From Alphaproteobacteria bacterium (GTDB lineage Bacteria > Pseudomonadota > Alphaproteobacteria > Micavibrionales > Micavibrionaceae): a stretch of DNA of 64,000 nt. The translations under genes were made by a program, and so were the position numbers. Location: positions 524,582 to 588,581 of the forward strand of contig NZDE01000011.1 in the NCBI GenBank assembly GCA_002690045.1. The letters are read 5' to 3'. This document shows, one piece after another, positions 47,631-57,424 of the stretch (within the stretch, counting starts at the first letter, position 1; each line of letters begins with the position of its first letter). The notes under the pieces are model-generated. The model was not told the origin of the DNA. It searched no databases and saw only the letters and a program-made list of their open reading frames with translations.

Positions 47631-48251
47631 ATGAACGACACATCCCCACGTATATTTGACGCCAGTGAACTTGTCCTTGCCACACATAACCAAGGCAAGG
47701 TGAAGGAAATTCGCGCCCGTTTAGATGGGCGTGATGTAGAGGTTTTCAACGCGGGGGATCTCGGCCTAGATGAGCCAGAAGAAAACGGCGTAACATTTGA
47801 AGAAAACGCAACAATCAAAGCGCTTGCCGCCGCTAAGGCGACAGGCAAAATCTCTCTTGCTGATGATAGCGGCCTTGCAGTATCTGCCCTAAACGGTGCG
47901 CCAGGGATTTATTCAGCGCGCTGGGCTGGAGCTGGGAAAGATTTCAAGGTTGCAATGCAGCGCGTTTATGATGAAATTCAGGCAAGCGCAACGCCCGATA
48001 ATATGGATGCTGCTTTTGTCTGCGTCATTGCCCTTGCATGGCCAGATGGGCATGTCGAATTAGTACGCGGTGAATGTAACGGCACATTAACATGGCCTAT
48101 ACGCGGCGCAGATGGTTTTGGCTATGACCCTATGTTTGTGCCTCATGGTCATAGCGAAACATTCGGTGAAATGGATTTTGATACAAAGCAAACCATGTCC
48201 CACCGTAAAATTGCATTAGACCAGATTTTTGTAAAATGCTTCACGATATAA
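47631..48251 (+). CDS. rdgB: non-canonical purine NTP pyrophosphatase (RdgB/HAM1)
   Basis: The enzyme hydrolyses dITP, ITP and XTP to prevent their incorporation. The 206-residue protein shows the substrate loop ATHNQGKVKEIRARL, the metal site in EENGVTFEENATIKALAAAKATG, the LADDSGLAVSALNGAPGIYSARWAG region, and the GFGYDPMFVPHG segment with SHRKIALDQI near the end. All are characteristic of the family. It lies seven bases after rph and overlaps hemW by 16 bases. Confidence 0.96.
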   Translation: MNDTSPRIFDASELVLATHNQGKVKEIRARLDGRDVEVFNAGDLGLDEPEENGVTFEENATIKALAAAKATGKISLADDSGLAVSALNGAPGIYSARWAGAGKDFKVAMQRVYDEIQASATPDNMDAAFVCVIALAWPDGHVELVRGECNGTLTWPIRGADGFGYDPMFVPHGHSETFGEMDFDTKQTMSHRKIALDQIFVKCFTI

Positions 48252-49408
48252 ACACTACTCCACTTGCCCTTTATGTGCACTGGCCGTATTGCCTGTCAAA
48301 ATGCCCCTATTGTGATTTTAATTCACATGTTGCGGATAGCATTGATATTGACGCCTTTACCCGCGCCTATAAAAAAGAGCTCGATTTTTATGCCAGCGCC
48401 ACACCGCGCAGGCCACTGCATTCTATTTTCTTTGGCGGCGGTACGCCGTCACTTATGCCACCAAAATTGGTACAAGACATTATTGATTATGCGCGGGATT
48501 TGTTTGGGTTAGAACAAGGCTGCGAAATAACATTAGAAGCCAACCCAACATCGTTTGAAACAGAAAAATTCAAAGCCTTTAAAGATGCGGGCGTTAACCG
48601 TGTGTCTTTAGGGGTGCAGTCCCTATATGCTGATGATTTAAAATTTCTTGGCCGGCAACATAGCGCGGAAGACGCGATTGCCGCCATCACATCAGCGCAG
48701 AAGATTTTTGATCGGTTTAGTTTTGACCTGATCTACGCGCGCCCAGAACAAAGCATTGCCGCGTGGGAAGCAGAATTAAAACAAGCGCTTGATTACGGGA
48801 CAACGCATTTATCGCTCTACCAATTAACTATCGAACAAGGTACAGCGTTTTTTACGCAGCATAAGCGCGGTGACTTCCGCCTGCCTGATGAATTCCTCGC
48901 TGCTGATTTATACGAAACGACACAGGCGCTTACTGCGTCTTATAATCTGCCCTCCTACGAAACGTCCAACCATGCGGCAATGGGCGAAGAATCGCGCCAC
49001 AATTTAGTTTACTGGCGTTATTTTGATTATATCGGCATTGGTCCCGGCGCGCATGGGCGTTATACGGATCATCACGGCCAGAAAATTGCAAGCCGCGCCC
49101 ATTTAGCGCCAGAAAAATGGTTATCACTCTGCGCCGAAAATCCGCATGGCGCGCACCCATTTGAACGCATTGATGCTGATAGCAGTTTTACCGAATCCGT
49201 AATGATGGGGCTGCGCTTAAAAGAAGGCATCAACCTTGAAGGCCTAGCGGCGCGTTTAGGCACAAATTGGGCAGATCAAATTTCTACTGACAAAATAAAC
49301 ATGCTCGTACGCGAAGACCTCATCACATTTGATGCCGACACACAAATACGCGCCACGAATAGCGGCGCGCTCTGTATAAACAGCCTTTTAAATGTGCTGT
49401 TGAATTAG
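48236..49408 (+). CDS. hemW: radical SAM family heme chaperone HemW
   Basis: HemW is a heme chaperone related to HemN. The 390-residue protein has LALYVHWPYCLSKCPYCDFNSH with the CxxxCxxC iron-sulfur site, SIFFGGGTPSLMPP, and the SLGVQSLYADDLKFLGRQHSAEDAI segment, and lacks the N-terminal Cys that HemN oxidases carry. The start overlaps the end of rdgB by 16 bases. No strong ribosome site is visible, so coupling to rdgB is likely. It ends one base before the convergent gene. Confidence 0.93.
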   Translation: MLHDINTTPLALYVHWPYCLSKCPYCDFNSHVADSIDIDAFTRAYKKELDFYASATPRRPLHSIFFGGGTPSLMPPKLVQDIIDYARDLFGLEQGCEITLEANPTSFETEKFKAFKDAGVNRVSLGVQSLYADDLKFLGRQHSAEDAIAAITSAQKIFDRFSFDLIYARPEQSIAAWEAELKQALDYGTTHLSLYQLTIEQGTAFFTQHKRGDFRLPDEFLAADLYETTQALTASYNLPSYETSNHAAMGEESRHNLVYWRYFDYIGIGPGAHGRYTDHHGQKIASRAHLAPEKWLSLCAENPHGAHPFERIDADSSFTESVMMGLRLKEGINLEGLAARLGTNWADQISTDKINMLVREDLITFDADTQIRATNSGALCINSLLNVLLN

Positions 49409-49409
49409 A

Positions 49410-51020
49410 TTATTGTGCGGCTGGTGCAGGTTGCATTTGTTGCGCCTGTGGCATTAACAGCTGCTGTACACTTTGCCCATTAAGCATCAAATTACCTTGC
49501 TGCGTAAATTCAAATTCAAATATACGCCCATTTTTGTCGTCTGACTTCCCCAAACCATGGAGCATTTCAAGCGGCGCAATAATTTGCATCATACCCATAG
49601 CATTCGGGTTGTTTGGATCTTGCGCTTCGGCTTTAATTTGCTTTAACAGCATATCCATGTTTTGGAAGACTAGCGTGCCTTGACCTGATGCGCCGTAAAT
49701 TGCGTTAATGTCTGATTGCACACGCCCCTTTAGAACCGCTTGCCAATCCTTACCGGAAATACGCACATCATTTGCAACAAAACCGCTTTGCGCTTCGTTC
49801 AAAATTTGCGGCAGACGTGTCATAACCTGCATCATAATCATCGCAGGGTTAGCCGTCAGGCTTTCCGCATCTTGTGAATACATGCCCAAAATACCACGGA
49901 CAATTTCATGTAACTTTGCATGCGGTACATTATCAACGCCAATATCAACGTGGAATGAATTAGGTGCATAATCACTAAAGCCTGGTGGACGCGGCTGCAT
50001 ATTTAAATTTTGCGCACCGAACTTCATGGCGATGCCCATTTTTTCTTTAAATATATCCGTAAAGAAGCTCTGCATATATAAGCTGTTTAGGCTTACATTT
50101 TGCATACCTGCTGCTGCTGCGAGGCCTGGGCCGACTTTAACGCCTTCCACAACTATGCCACCTTCCATGCCGTCTGCAAGGATGCCCATACAAGCCAGCG
50201 CATTATCCAAATACCCTGCGATTACAGGTGGATCAACAATTTGCTCCGTCTTCACATAGCTTTGTATTTGTTTGTTTACGCGCTGCATCTGCCCGACACA
50301 TTTAATCATGTTTTCGCGCGATAAATCTGTATAGCCGCTATATATTTTCAACTTATCGACCGTTAGAAACGGCTCTGTCGTACCGCCATATAGCTTTATG
50401 CCGTTCACTTCGATTGGCAAACGCCCGCTATATAAGCCTGGCTTTTTCTCATCATAACCGCCTTTACCAGTGACGCTATCAATCGCCAATACAGGTTTGC
50501 CTGTTTTTGCATCCGTCAGAACAATATTGTCGTATTGCGCTTCTAAACGCGTGGCTAGGTTCATTGGCAGATCATAAATACCATTGGTCTTTTGCTTGCC
50601 AATTGATAAGCGGAATATTTCCTGATCGTTTGTGTAAAAACGCCACGGCGTTGGCAAGGATTGTGCAAAAACATAGCGCCCCTTAACTTCCGTAGGCACC
50701 ATATTCATCGCCGCTATACCAAAATCAAATGAAAACTTACCGCCTTTGGGCTGTTGCTGTGATGGCGGCGTTGGAATATCCAAACGAATATGTGGCAAAG
50801 TTACGGCATAGTAATTTCCCGCGGCCTCAACTTCAACCTCGCCCGACGCCGTCATTCCCATATTGGGCTGCGCGATTATTTCCTGAAGTTTATTTTGCAA
50901 ATAAAGCGCACCATCAACACCCACTGGCTCAACCGCTTGCGCTGATACTGCTGTTGGCGAACCAAGGATAGCTGCCGCAGATACACCCAGCGCGATTAAG
51001 CGTAATTTTCTAAAGGTCAT
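49410..51020 (-). CDS. large exported protein of unknown function
   Basis: I chose the ATG at 51020, which follows AGGTGGG; the GTG at 51032 is also in frame. The 536-residue protein has a signal peptide cut near VSAQA. The mature part contains beta-like stretches such as FSFDFGIAAMNMVPTEVKG, KLYGGTTEPFLTVDKLKIYSG and VRISGKDWQAVLKGRVQ, and ends in a Gln/Ala/Pro-rich tail. It recalls the DUF945 or DUF2125 type periplasmic proteins, but I am not sure. It could be involved in envelope lipid handling. The neighbour on the plus strand is a divergent helicase. Confidence 0.7.
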   Translation of the reverse strand: MTFRKLRLIALGVSAAAILGSPTAVSAQAVEPVGVDGALYLQNKLQEIIAQPNMGMTASGEVEVEAAGNYYAVTLPHIRLDIPTPPSQQQPKGGKFSFDFGIAAMNMVPTEVKGRYVFAQSLPTPWRFYTNDQEIFRLSIGKQKTNGIYDLPMNLATRLEAQYDNIVLTDAKTGKPVLAIDSVTGKGGYDEKKPGLYSGRLPIEVNGIKLYGGTTEPFLTVDKLKIYSGYTDLSRENMIKCVGQMQRVNKQIQSYVKTEQIVDPPVIAGYLDNALACMGILADGMEGGIVVEGVKVGPGLAAAAGMQNVSLNSLYMQSFFTDIFKEKMGIAMKFGAQNLNMQPRPPGFSDYAPNSFHVDIGVDNVPHAKLHEIVRGILGMYSQDAESLTANPAMIMMQVMTRLPQILNEAQSGFVANDVRISGKDWQAVLKGRVQSDINAIYGASGQGTLVFQNMDMLLKQIKAEAQDPNNPNAMGMMQIIAPLEMLHGLGKSDDKNGRIFEFEFTQQGNLMLNGQSVQQLLMPQAQQMQPAPAAQ

Positions 51021-51147
51021 AAGTTTTCCCACCTAAATATTTAAGAATCCTAAACAATACTATGAATTTAAAGCTAACAAATTATAGTGATCTTCACCAG
51101 TTTAATATTTTTGACGAAAAGCCTTAATATCTTCTTAAGGCCATATA

Positions 51148-53994
51148 TTGTTTTTTATGGGGCAAACATTTGTAAATGATAGTATTTTTTGCGTTCTTGG
51201 GCCGACCAATACGGGCAAGACGTATCGCGCTGTTGAAAAAATGCTGTCCTACCATGACGGGGTTATTGGATTCCCATTGCGCCTACTTGCCCGTGAGAAC
51301 TATGAGCGCGTCTGCGCGATAAAAGGTAAAGACGCTACCGCTTTACTCACAGGCGAAGAACGCATCATCCCGCAGGGCGCACGCTATTTTTGCTGTACAG
51401 TTGAATCGATGCCGATTAGCCGTGATTTTGAATTTGTCGGCGTTGATGAAATTCAACTTTGCGCCGATCCTGACCGCGGACATATTTTTACGAATCGCTT
51501 GCTACATGCGCGCGGCACGAAAGAAACCATGTTTTTAGGTGCAGACACAATGCGCCCGATTCTCAGCAAGCTCTACCCCGATGCAATATTTGATACGGCG
51601 GAGCGTTTTTCGGAATTAAAATTCACGGGCTTTCATAAATTAAGCCGCCTGCCAAAACGCTCTGCCGTGGTCGCGTTTTCTATGGAAGATGTTTATAAGC
51701 TCGCCGAAATTCTCCGCCAAGAACGCGGCGGCACCGCGGTTATCCTCGGTGCACTCAGCCCACGGACGCGCAATAAGCAGGTCGCGCTATATCAACGCGG
51801 CGATGTTGATTATCTGGTTGCGACTGATGCGATTGGCATGGGGCTGAATATGAACATCAAACATATCGCCTTTGCCGCAACCCATAAATTCGATGGCAAG
51901 CACCGCAGAAGCCTTTCTAATGCAGAGCTTGCGCAAATTGCAGGGCGCGCCGGCCGCCATGTTGAAAATGGCAGCTTTGGCGTGACGGGTAATATACGCG
52001 GCCTGAATGAAAATACGATCAGCGCCATTGAAAACCACACGCTATCCCCCGTCGAAAAGCTCTATTGGCGAAATGCTAAGCTTGATTACTCCAGTTTGAG
52101 GGCGCTTGATGCAAGTTTGTCATCACCGCCGCAAAGTGACGTCTTTATCCATGGGCGCATGAGTTCTGACCATATGACATTGCGCAGCCTTATGACACAT
52201 AGCGACATACAAGCCCGTATGGATAGTGAAGAAAAAATCCGCTTGTTCTGGCAAGTCTGTCAAATTCCGAACTTCCGTAAAAACATGCCGGAGGCGCATG
52301 TTAACCTTGTCCGCCGTGTATTTCTTGATCTGGCAGATTACGGGCATATTGATGAACGTTGGGTACACAATCAGATGGACAGGCTCGATAATGTAAAGGG
52401 TGAAATTGATGCCCTCACCCAGCGCCTAGAGGCTATTCGCACATATACATATATATCTCATCAAGCTAATTGGTTTCAAAACGCCGCCGCTTGGCAGGTT
52501 AAAACCCGCGGTATAGAAGATAAATTATCCGATGCGCTGCATTTGGCATTAAGCGAGCGATTCGTTGATAAACGCTCTGCATCATTGATTCAATCGCTCG
52601 AAAGCGATAAAAAGCTCTATGCACATATACAAAAAGATGGAAAAGTTATAATTGAAGGTCATAGCGTTGGACATTTGCAGGGTTTTCGGTTTATACCTGA
52701 TACATCACTAAACAAAAAGGATCTAAAAGCAGTTATGAATGCAACACGTCAGGCATTGATGCCAGAATTGAACACACGCGTAGATGATATCTCTAAATCA
52801 TTAGACCGCCAGTTTTCATTGGCAGATGATGGGTATATCTCTTGGCAACCAAGCGAAACAGATCCGCGCCCAGGCGAGGCTATTGCCAAGCTGATTAAGG
52901 GTGAACACATCATGCAGCCTAAAGTCATGATCCCGCATAGCGATTTACTTTCCGCTGAACAGCGCGAAAAAATTATCGGCCGTCTTGACCGCTGGGTACA
53001 AGACCATATCCGCAATGTATTAGAACCACTTGTGAAGTTACAAGATGACAGCGAAATTACTGGCCCTGCGCGCGGTATTGCTTATCAGGTATACGAATCC
53101 CTCGGCTTGCTTCCACGCGCCGATGTTGAAGAACTTATACAAGGGCTTGTTGCAGAAGGCCGCCGTCAAATTCGTCAGCGCCGCATTATGCTTGGCCCAT
53201 TGCTTGTGTTTATTCACAGCATGAACAAACCTGCGGCTGTGCGCCTACGTGCATTGCTCTGGGGGCTTTATAACGAACGTGAATTACCAATGCCCGTCCC
53301 TTATGATGGCGCGGTATCTATCGAAATTGACCCAAAGGCGATTGACCGTAAATTCTATCAATCCATCTCATACCCAGTCTATGGCAAACGTGCGATTCGT
53401 ATTGATATGCTTGACCGCGTAATTAATGCAATTTATGAAAGCGCTGAAAACGGTCAGTTCCGTGCGCAGCACAAAATGTGCGAATGGCTCGGCTGTACAA
53501 TTGATGACCTTTATGACGTGTTAAGCGCGATGGGGCACAAAAAAGTCGAAGACACGGCCGCAGCGCCTGTAGCTGATGCCGCCGCTGTTGAAGTAAAGCC
53601 TGCGGAAACAGCAGAAACACCTGAAGCTGAAACAGCATCAACGGAAGACGCTGTAGAAGCAAAAGCCGAAGGCGAAGATGCATCAACAGAAACAAAATCC
53701 GCACCAGAGACACCAAATACTGAAGCTGCAAAGCTGCCTGAACTTGCCCTTTTCCGTTTAAAGAAAGGCAAAGCCAACGCAAAAGCACAGCGCCCATTTA
53801 ATAAGGGTAAAAAGCCTGCGCATAAAGATGGCGGTGACAAACCGCATGGCAAAAAGCCATATAACAAAGATGGTAAAAAAGGTAAAAAGCCACAGCGCCG
53901 TGATGAAAATCGCGTCTATAGCGCCGGCCCGAAAAAAGCCGCTGCAGAAGATTCGCCATTTGCTATCCTTGCACAGCTTAAAGACAATAAATAA
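51148..53994 (+). CDS. Suv3-like DExH-box helicase with charged C-terminal tail
   Basis: The 948-residue protein is a member of the mitochondrial SUV3/bacterial MgpS-type helicases. Motif I is LGPTNTGKTYRAVEKML, motif II is VDEIQLCADPDRGH, then AVVAFSMEDVYKLA, VATDAIGMGLNMNIKHIAF and ELAQIAGRAGRH (motif VI). The last 140 residues are low complexity, first Ala/Glu-rich, then Lys/Gly-rich, and likely disordered and RNA-binding. The start could be TTG at 51148, which has AAGG at good spacing, or ATG at 51157. A small hairpin (51121-51141) overlaps that ribosome site. RNA turnover is the expected role. Confidence 0.88.
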   Translation: MFFMGQTFVNDSIFCVLGPTNTGKTYRAVEKMLSYHDGVIGFPLRLLARENYERVCAIKGKDATALLTGEERIIPQGARYFCCTVESMPISRDFEFVGVDEIQLCADPDRGHIFTNRLLHARGTKETMFLGADTMRPILSKLYPDAIFDTAERFSELKFTGFHKLSRLPKRSAVVAFSMEDVYKLAEILRQERGGTAVILGALSPRTRNKQVALYQRGDVDYLVATDAIGMGLNMNIKHIAFAATHKFDGKHRRSLSNAELAQIAGRAGRHVENGSFGVTGNIRGLNENTISAIENHTLSPVEKLYWRNAKLDYSSLRALDASLSSPPQSDVFIHGRMSSDHMTLRSLMTHSDIQARMDSEEKIRLFWQVCQIPNFRKNMPEAHVNLVRRVFLDLADYGHIDERWVHNQMDRLDNVKGEIDALTQRLEAIRTYTYISHQANWFQNAAAWQVKTRGIEDKLSDALHLALSERFVDKRSASLIQSLESDKKLYAHIQKDGKVIIEGHSVGHLQGFRFIPDTSLNKKDLKAVMNATRQALMPELNTRVDDISKSLDRQFSLADDGYISWQPSETDPRPGEAIAKLIKGEHIMQPKVMIPHSDLLSAEQREKIIGRLDRWVQDHIRNVLEPLVKLQDDSEITGPARGIAYQVYESLGLLPRADVEELIQGLVAEGRRQIRQRRIMLGPLLVFIHSMNKPAAVRLRALLWGLYNERELPMPVPYDGAVSIEIDPKAIDRKFYQSISYPVYGKRAIRIDMLDRVINAIYESAENGQFRAQHKMCEWLGCTIDDLYDVLSAMGHKKVEDTAAAPVADAAAVEVKPAETAETPEAETASTEDAVEAKAEGEDASTETKSAPETPNTEAAKLPELALFRLKKGKANAKAQRPFNKGKKPAHKDGGDKPHGKKPYNKDGKKGKKPQRRDENRVYSAGPKKAAAEDSPFAILAQLKDNK

Positions 53995-54005
53995 ACAGGC
54001 CGCAA

Positions 54006-54536
54006 ATGGAAGATGAATTTGAACGCGGGCAACTGCATTCCCCGATATCAGAAGACCGACTTTTGCCAAAGGACTTCTTTGACGTTTTGCTGAATCGTTA
54101 CCTTCCTGTTGTGAGTTTGACTTTTATTGGTACAGTTATTGCCTATGCTTTAAAAAACGGCGGAACAGAACGCTTTATCACCCAGTTTATGCAGAATAAA
54201 AACATATACTGGCTTGCGCTTTACGGGGCAATTTGGGTGAGCATCCCTGCTGTCATTTGGCTTTTGATGAAAAGTAATTCACTGCTCTCTAACCATGCAG
54301 ATTTATGGTACAAGGTGACCGCTGGCATGATGGCCGCGACCCTGCTGCTCAGCCTCATTCTCTTCCCTATGGAATCAGGCTTACTTGCCAAGGCACAAAA
54401 CTTTATTGTTGCCGTTCTACCCGTGCATGTATTGATGTATATATATTTTGTGAAGGAAGGCATGCCTGTGATGTTTGGCGTGCCGCTGTCTTGCGCTGGG
54501 GTTGTTTTATTCTGTTACGGCATGTTTATCGTATAA
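54006..54536 (+). CDS. integral membrane protein of unknown function
   Basis: The 176-residue protein has a polar N-terminal tail of about 30 residues and five hydrophobic segments, among them YLPVVSLTFIGTVIAYAL, ALYGAIWVSIPAVIWLLM and AATLLLSLILF, with the C-terminus GVPLSCAGVVLFCYGMFIV. No family is recognised. It lies 11 bases after the helicase gene and ten before nagZ, so it is cotranscribed. Genes for SPOR-domain or membrane proteins are often found just before nagZ in this class. Confidence 0.7.
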   Translation: MEDEFERGQLHSPISEDRLLPKDFFDVLLNRYLPVVSLTFIGTVIAYALKNGGTERFITQFMQNKNIYWLALYGAIWVSIPAVIWLLMKSNSLLSNHADLWYKVTAGMMAATLLLSLILFPMESGLLAKAQNFIVAVLPVHVLMYIYFVKEGMPVMFGVPLSCAGVVLFCYGMFIV

Positions 54537-54546
54537 GGGGCGCACC

Positions 54547-55455
54547 ATGATACCGGCGATATTTTCCGTTAAATCAACTGAACTTACGCCAGATGAACGC
54601 CGCCTATTTCAAGAATCACAGCCGCTTGGCTTTATCCTTTTTGCGCGCAATATAGACAATCCAACCCAATTAAGAAAACTCACTGCAAATTTAAAAGAGG
54701 CCTTGAGGCGCGACTGCCCCATCTTGATTGACCAAGAAGGTGGCCGCGTGCAGCGTATGCGCCCACCGCATTGGCCTAAATTCCCTGCCGCGGGTGATTA
54801 TCAGGGCGATATGGATAAGCTCTATGATGATATGCACGCCCTCGCCACCATGTTGATAGACCACGGCATTAATGTAAACTGCGCCCCAGTACTTGATATA
54901 CGCTACCCCGTTGAGACAGATATTATTGGTGACCGCGCCTATAGCTATGATGCAGAAGACGTCATTGCCGCAGGTAAAGTGGTCTGCCGCGCCTTTGAAG
55001 ATGCGGGGGTTATTCCTGTTAGCAAACATTTACCCGGCCATGGCCGCGCGCGCGCTGATACGCATTTTCATGAAGCGGTGATCGATACGCCATTAGATGT
55101 TTTGGATACGACAGACTTCCGCCCATTTCGCGATGTACAGCCTGCTTGGGGCATGGTCGCACATGTTATTCTATCCGCTGTGGATAGCTTGCCTGCCACA
55201 CTGTCTGAAGCGACAATAAAGGATGTCATTCGCCAGAGAATAGGCTATAAAGGCGTATTAGTCAGTGATGATTTAAGTATGAAAGCCTTAGCGGCATATG
55301 GCAGCATAGATGATGTTGCCGAAAAATGCCTTGCTGCGGGCTGCGATATTGCGCTGTATTGCGCAGGTGAGTTTGACGAAATGGCGGCAATAGCCGCGCG
55401 TCTACCGCAGCGAATTGAGGCTGAACTTGCGCAAAAAATTACGCGCTTTGTATAA
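54547..55455 (+). CDS. nagZ: beta-N-acetylhexosaminidase NagZ
   Basis: NagZ releases N-acetylglucosamine from muropeptides during cell-wall recycling in the cytoplasm. I chose the ATG at 54547, preceded by AAGGGGC; a longer frame overlaps the previous gene. The 302-residue protein has GFILFARNIDNP, ILIDQEGGRVQRMRPP, NVNCAPVLDI, the catalytic loop SKHLPGHGRARADTHFHEAV (KHxPGHG with His/Asp) and VLVSDDLSMKAL with the nucleophile Asp. It begins the nagZ-scpA-scpB-tatABC cluster. Confidence 0.95.
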   Translation: MIPAIFSVKSTELTPDERRLFQESQPLGFILFARNIDNPTQLRKLTANLKEALRRDCPILIDQEGGRVQRMRPPHWPKFPAAGDYQGDMDKLYDDMHALATMLIDHGINVNCAPVLDIRYPVETDIIGDRAYSYDAEDVIAAGKVVCRAFEDAGVIPVSKHLPGHGRARADTHFHEAVIDTPLDVLDTTDFRPFRDVQPAWGMVAHVILSAVDSLPATLSEATIKDVIRQRIGYKGVLVSDDLSMKALAAYGSIDDVAEKCLAAGCDIALYCAGEFDEMAAIAARLPQRIEAELAQKITRFV

Positions 55456-55460
55456 AGTTT

Positions 55461-56282
55461 ATGAACGATAACCAAAACACAGACATAAACGAAGACAATT
55501 TGTTTTCGGATGATGATGGACAGCAGTTTAACCTCGACCTTGAAGGATATGAAGGGCCGATTGACATGCTGCTTGACCTTGCACGCAAGCAAAAGGTTGA
55601 TTTGATCCATATCTCTGTGCTCGACCTCGCCCGCCAATATCTAAACTTTATTAAACAGGCTAAAGATTTAAAACTCGACCTCGCCGCAGAATATTTGGTA
55701 ATGGCGGCGTGGCTTGCCTATTTAAAGTCGCGTTTATTGCTGCCCAAAGATGAAACAGATGAGGGGGAATTAAGCGGTGAAGAAATGGCCGCCGCCTTAC
55801 AATTTCAACTGCGCCGCTTAGAAGCCATGCAAGATGCCGCTGACCAATTATTTTCCCGCCCGCAACTTGGCTGGGATGTGTTTGACCGCGGTATGGGTTT
55901 TGACCTGCGCACAAAAACCGAAGCAACCTATGATGCAAGCCTTTATGAATTGCTTGAATGTTACGGGTCAATCAACCGTCGCCACAATGCATCACAATAC
56001 AGGCCGCTTGACCTCAACCTGATGTCCATGGATGAGGCGATGGACAAGCTGAAAAACGCCTTTAAAGATTTACCACGTAAAGGGCAGCATAGCGCATGGC
56101 TAACTTTACAAAGCTTGATTGACAAGCACGAAAAAGATCGTATCTTTAGCCGTTCATCATTGGCATCGATGTTTACCGCCGGTTTGGAAATGGCCAAATA
56201 CGGGGATTGTGAAATTCGCCAAGATGCGCCGCTGCGCCCAATTTATATGCGCGCCAAAATAAAAGAAGAACAACAAGCATGA
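55461..56282 (+). CDS. scpA: segregation and condensation protein A (ScpA)
   Basis: ScpA is the kleisin subunit that bridges SMC heads with ScpB. The 273-residue protein begins with an acidic stretch of about 25 residues, then DLEGYEGPIDMLLDLARKQKVDLIHISVLDLARQYLNFI and LAAEYLVMAAWLAYLKSRLLLP, the family signature, and a C-terminal winged-helix segment. It overlaps scpB by four bases, so the subunits are probably made together. Confidence 0.95.
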   Translation: MNDNQNTDINEDNLFSDDDGQQFNLDLEGYEGPIDMLLDLARKQKVDLIHISVLDLARQYLNFIKQAKDLKLDLAAEYLVMAAWLAYLKSRLLLPKDETDEGELSGEEMAAALQFQLRRLEAMQDAADQLFSRPQLGWDVFDRGMGFDLRTKTEATYDASLYELLECYGSINRRHNASQYRPLDLNLMSMDEAMDKLKNAFKDLPRKGQHSAWLTLQSLIDKHEKDRIFSRSSLASMFTAGLEMAKYGDCEIRQDAPLRPIYMRAKIKEEQQA

Positions 56283-56884
56283 GTACAGAAAACACAGCAC
56301 AGCTCCATACCCGCATTGTCGAGGCTTTGCTATTTGCAACGTCAGAGCCGTTGAGCATTGATGAAATTTACGCCTATATGCCTGAAGAAGCTGACGTCGG
56401 CGCGGCGATTTCTACCCTGCAAGATGCGTATAAAGAGCGCGGCGTTGAATTGGTATCTATAGACGGGCGCTGGTCGTTTAGAACCGCATCAGATTTATCT
56501 GAACATCTGACCTTACAGCGCCATGAACAGCGCAAATTATCCCGCGCGGCGATGGAAACATTATCGATTATCGCCTATCACCAACCCGTGACACGCGCTG
56601 AAATTGAAACCATCCGTGGCGTCAGCACAGGGCGCGGTACATTGGATATTCTGATTGAGGCCGGCTGGGTTAAACCGGGCCGCCGCCGCGACGCGCCAGG
56701 CCGTCCATTAACATGGGTGACGACGCCCAGTTTCCTTGAACATTTTAACCTTGAATCGATCCGCGACCTACCGGGGCTTGATGACCTTAAAGCATCTGGC
56801 CTTCTGGATAAGAGTGTAGCACTTGACAGCGCGCTCACAATGGGGGATCTTTTCGAGACTAACAGCAACCGTGAGGATGAGTAA
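56279..56884 (+). CDS. scpB: segregation and condensation protein B (ScpB)
   Basis: ScpB forms a dimer of tandem winged helices that binds ScpA. The 201-residue protein has RIVEALLFATSEPLSIDEIYAY, LVSIDGRWSFRTASDL, and ALETLSIIAYHQPVTRAEIE-like sequence here as METLSIIAYHQPVTRAEIETIRGVSTG, which is the conserved core. The C-terminal part is acidic. The last base is directly followed by the tatA ATG. Confidence 0.95.
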   Translation: MSTENTAQLHTRIVEALLFATSEPLSIDEIYAYMPEEADVGAAISTLQDAYKERGVELVSIDGRWSFRTASDLSEHLTLQRHEQRKLSRAAMETLSIIAYHQPVTRAEIETIRGVSTGRGTLDILIEAGWVKPGRRRDAPGRPLTWVTTPSFLEHFNLESIRDLPGLDDLKASGLLDKSVALDSALTMGDLFETNSNREDE

Positions 56885-57082
56885 ATGGCGCCTAGTTTTT
56901 GGCAAATTGCAATTATTGTATTAATTATTTTCGTACTATTCGGTGCGGGCAAATTGCCGCGCATTATGGGCGACCTTGCTGAAGGTATTAAAAGCTTCAA
57001 AAAAGGCATGAAGGATGAAGAAGGCAGCGAGAAAGCTGACCCGAAAGCCTTGGAAAACACCGAAAACAAAGACAAAGAATAA
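56885..57082 (+). CDS. tatA: twin-arginine translocase subunit TatA
   Basis: TatA forms the pore of the Tat system, which exports folded proteins. The 65-residue protein has the short membrane helix [24 protein letters not shown] followed by the amphipathic helix [18 protein letters not shown] and a charged tail. The FGAGKLP hinge is diagnostic. The gene starts directly after the scpB stop. Confidence 0.95.
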   Translation: MAPSFWQIAIIVLIIFVLFGAGKLPRIMGDLAEGIKSFKKGMKDEEGSEKADPKALENTENKDKE

Positions 57083-57091
57083 AATAGTTCA

Positions 57092-57424
57092 ATGCTTGAT
57101 TTCGGCCTACCCGAATTAATTTTAATCATGGTCGTGCTGATCCTTGTGATCGGCCCGCAGCAGATTCCTGAAATCATGTATAATTTAGGCCGCATTATGC
57201 GCCGCCTGAATTATATGCGCTTTGCCCTATCCCGTCAGTTTGAAGATTTTATGCATGACATGGAAACTGAAAAACGCAGCAATGGCAGCAATACAGACAG
57301 CCTAAACCTTCTACCCGGTGAAGGTAAAGCGTATCAATCCTCCGCCGAAGAGGAAGAAGATGAAGACTTCACCCCGCCCCCAGAAAGTACAAATGAGGAC
57401 GCGCTAGATGACACAAAAAAGTGA
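57092..57424 (+). CDS. tatB: twin-arginine translocase subunit TatB
   Basis: TatB forms the substrate receptor with TatC. The 110-residue protein has the TatB start [34 protein letters not shown], where Glu in the helix and GPQQIPE are typical, then an amphipathic helix and a disordered acidic tail that is longer than the TatA one. The position between tatA and tatC confirms it. Confidence 0.94.
   Translation: MLDFGLPELILIMVVLILVIGPQQIPEIMYNLGRIMRRLNYMRFALSRQFEDFMHDMETEKRSNGSNTDSLNLLPGEGKAYQSSAEEEEDEDFTPPPESTNEDALDDTKK

Noticed and set aside
51121-51141. GCCTTAA/TTAAGGC hairpin before the helicase as a terminator
   Set aside because: On the minus strand a short T run follows, but no minus-strand gene ends there. 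It more likely just overlaps the helicase ribosome site.
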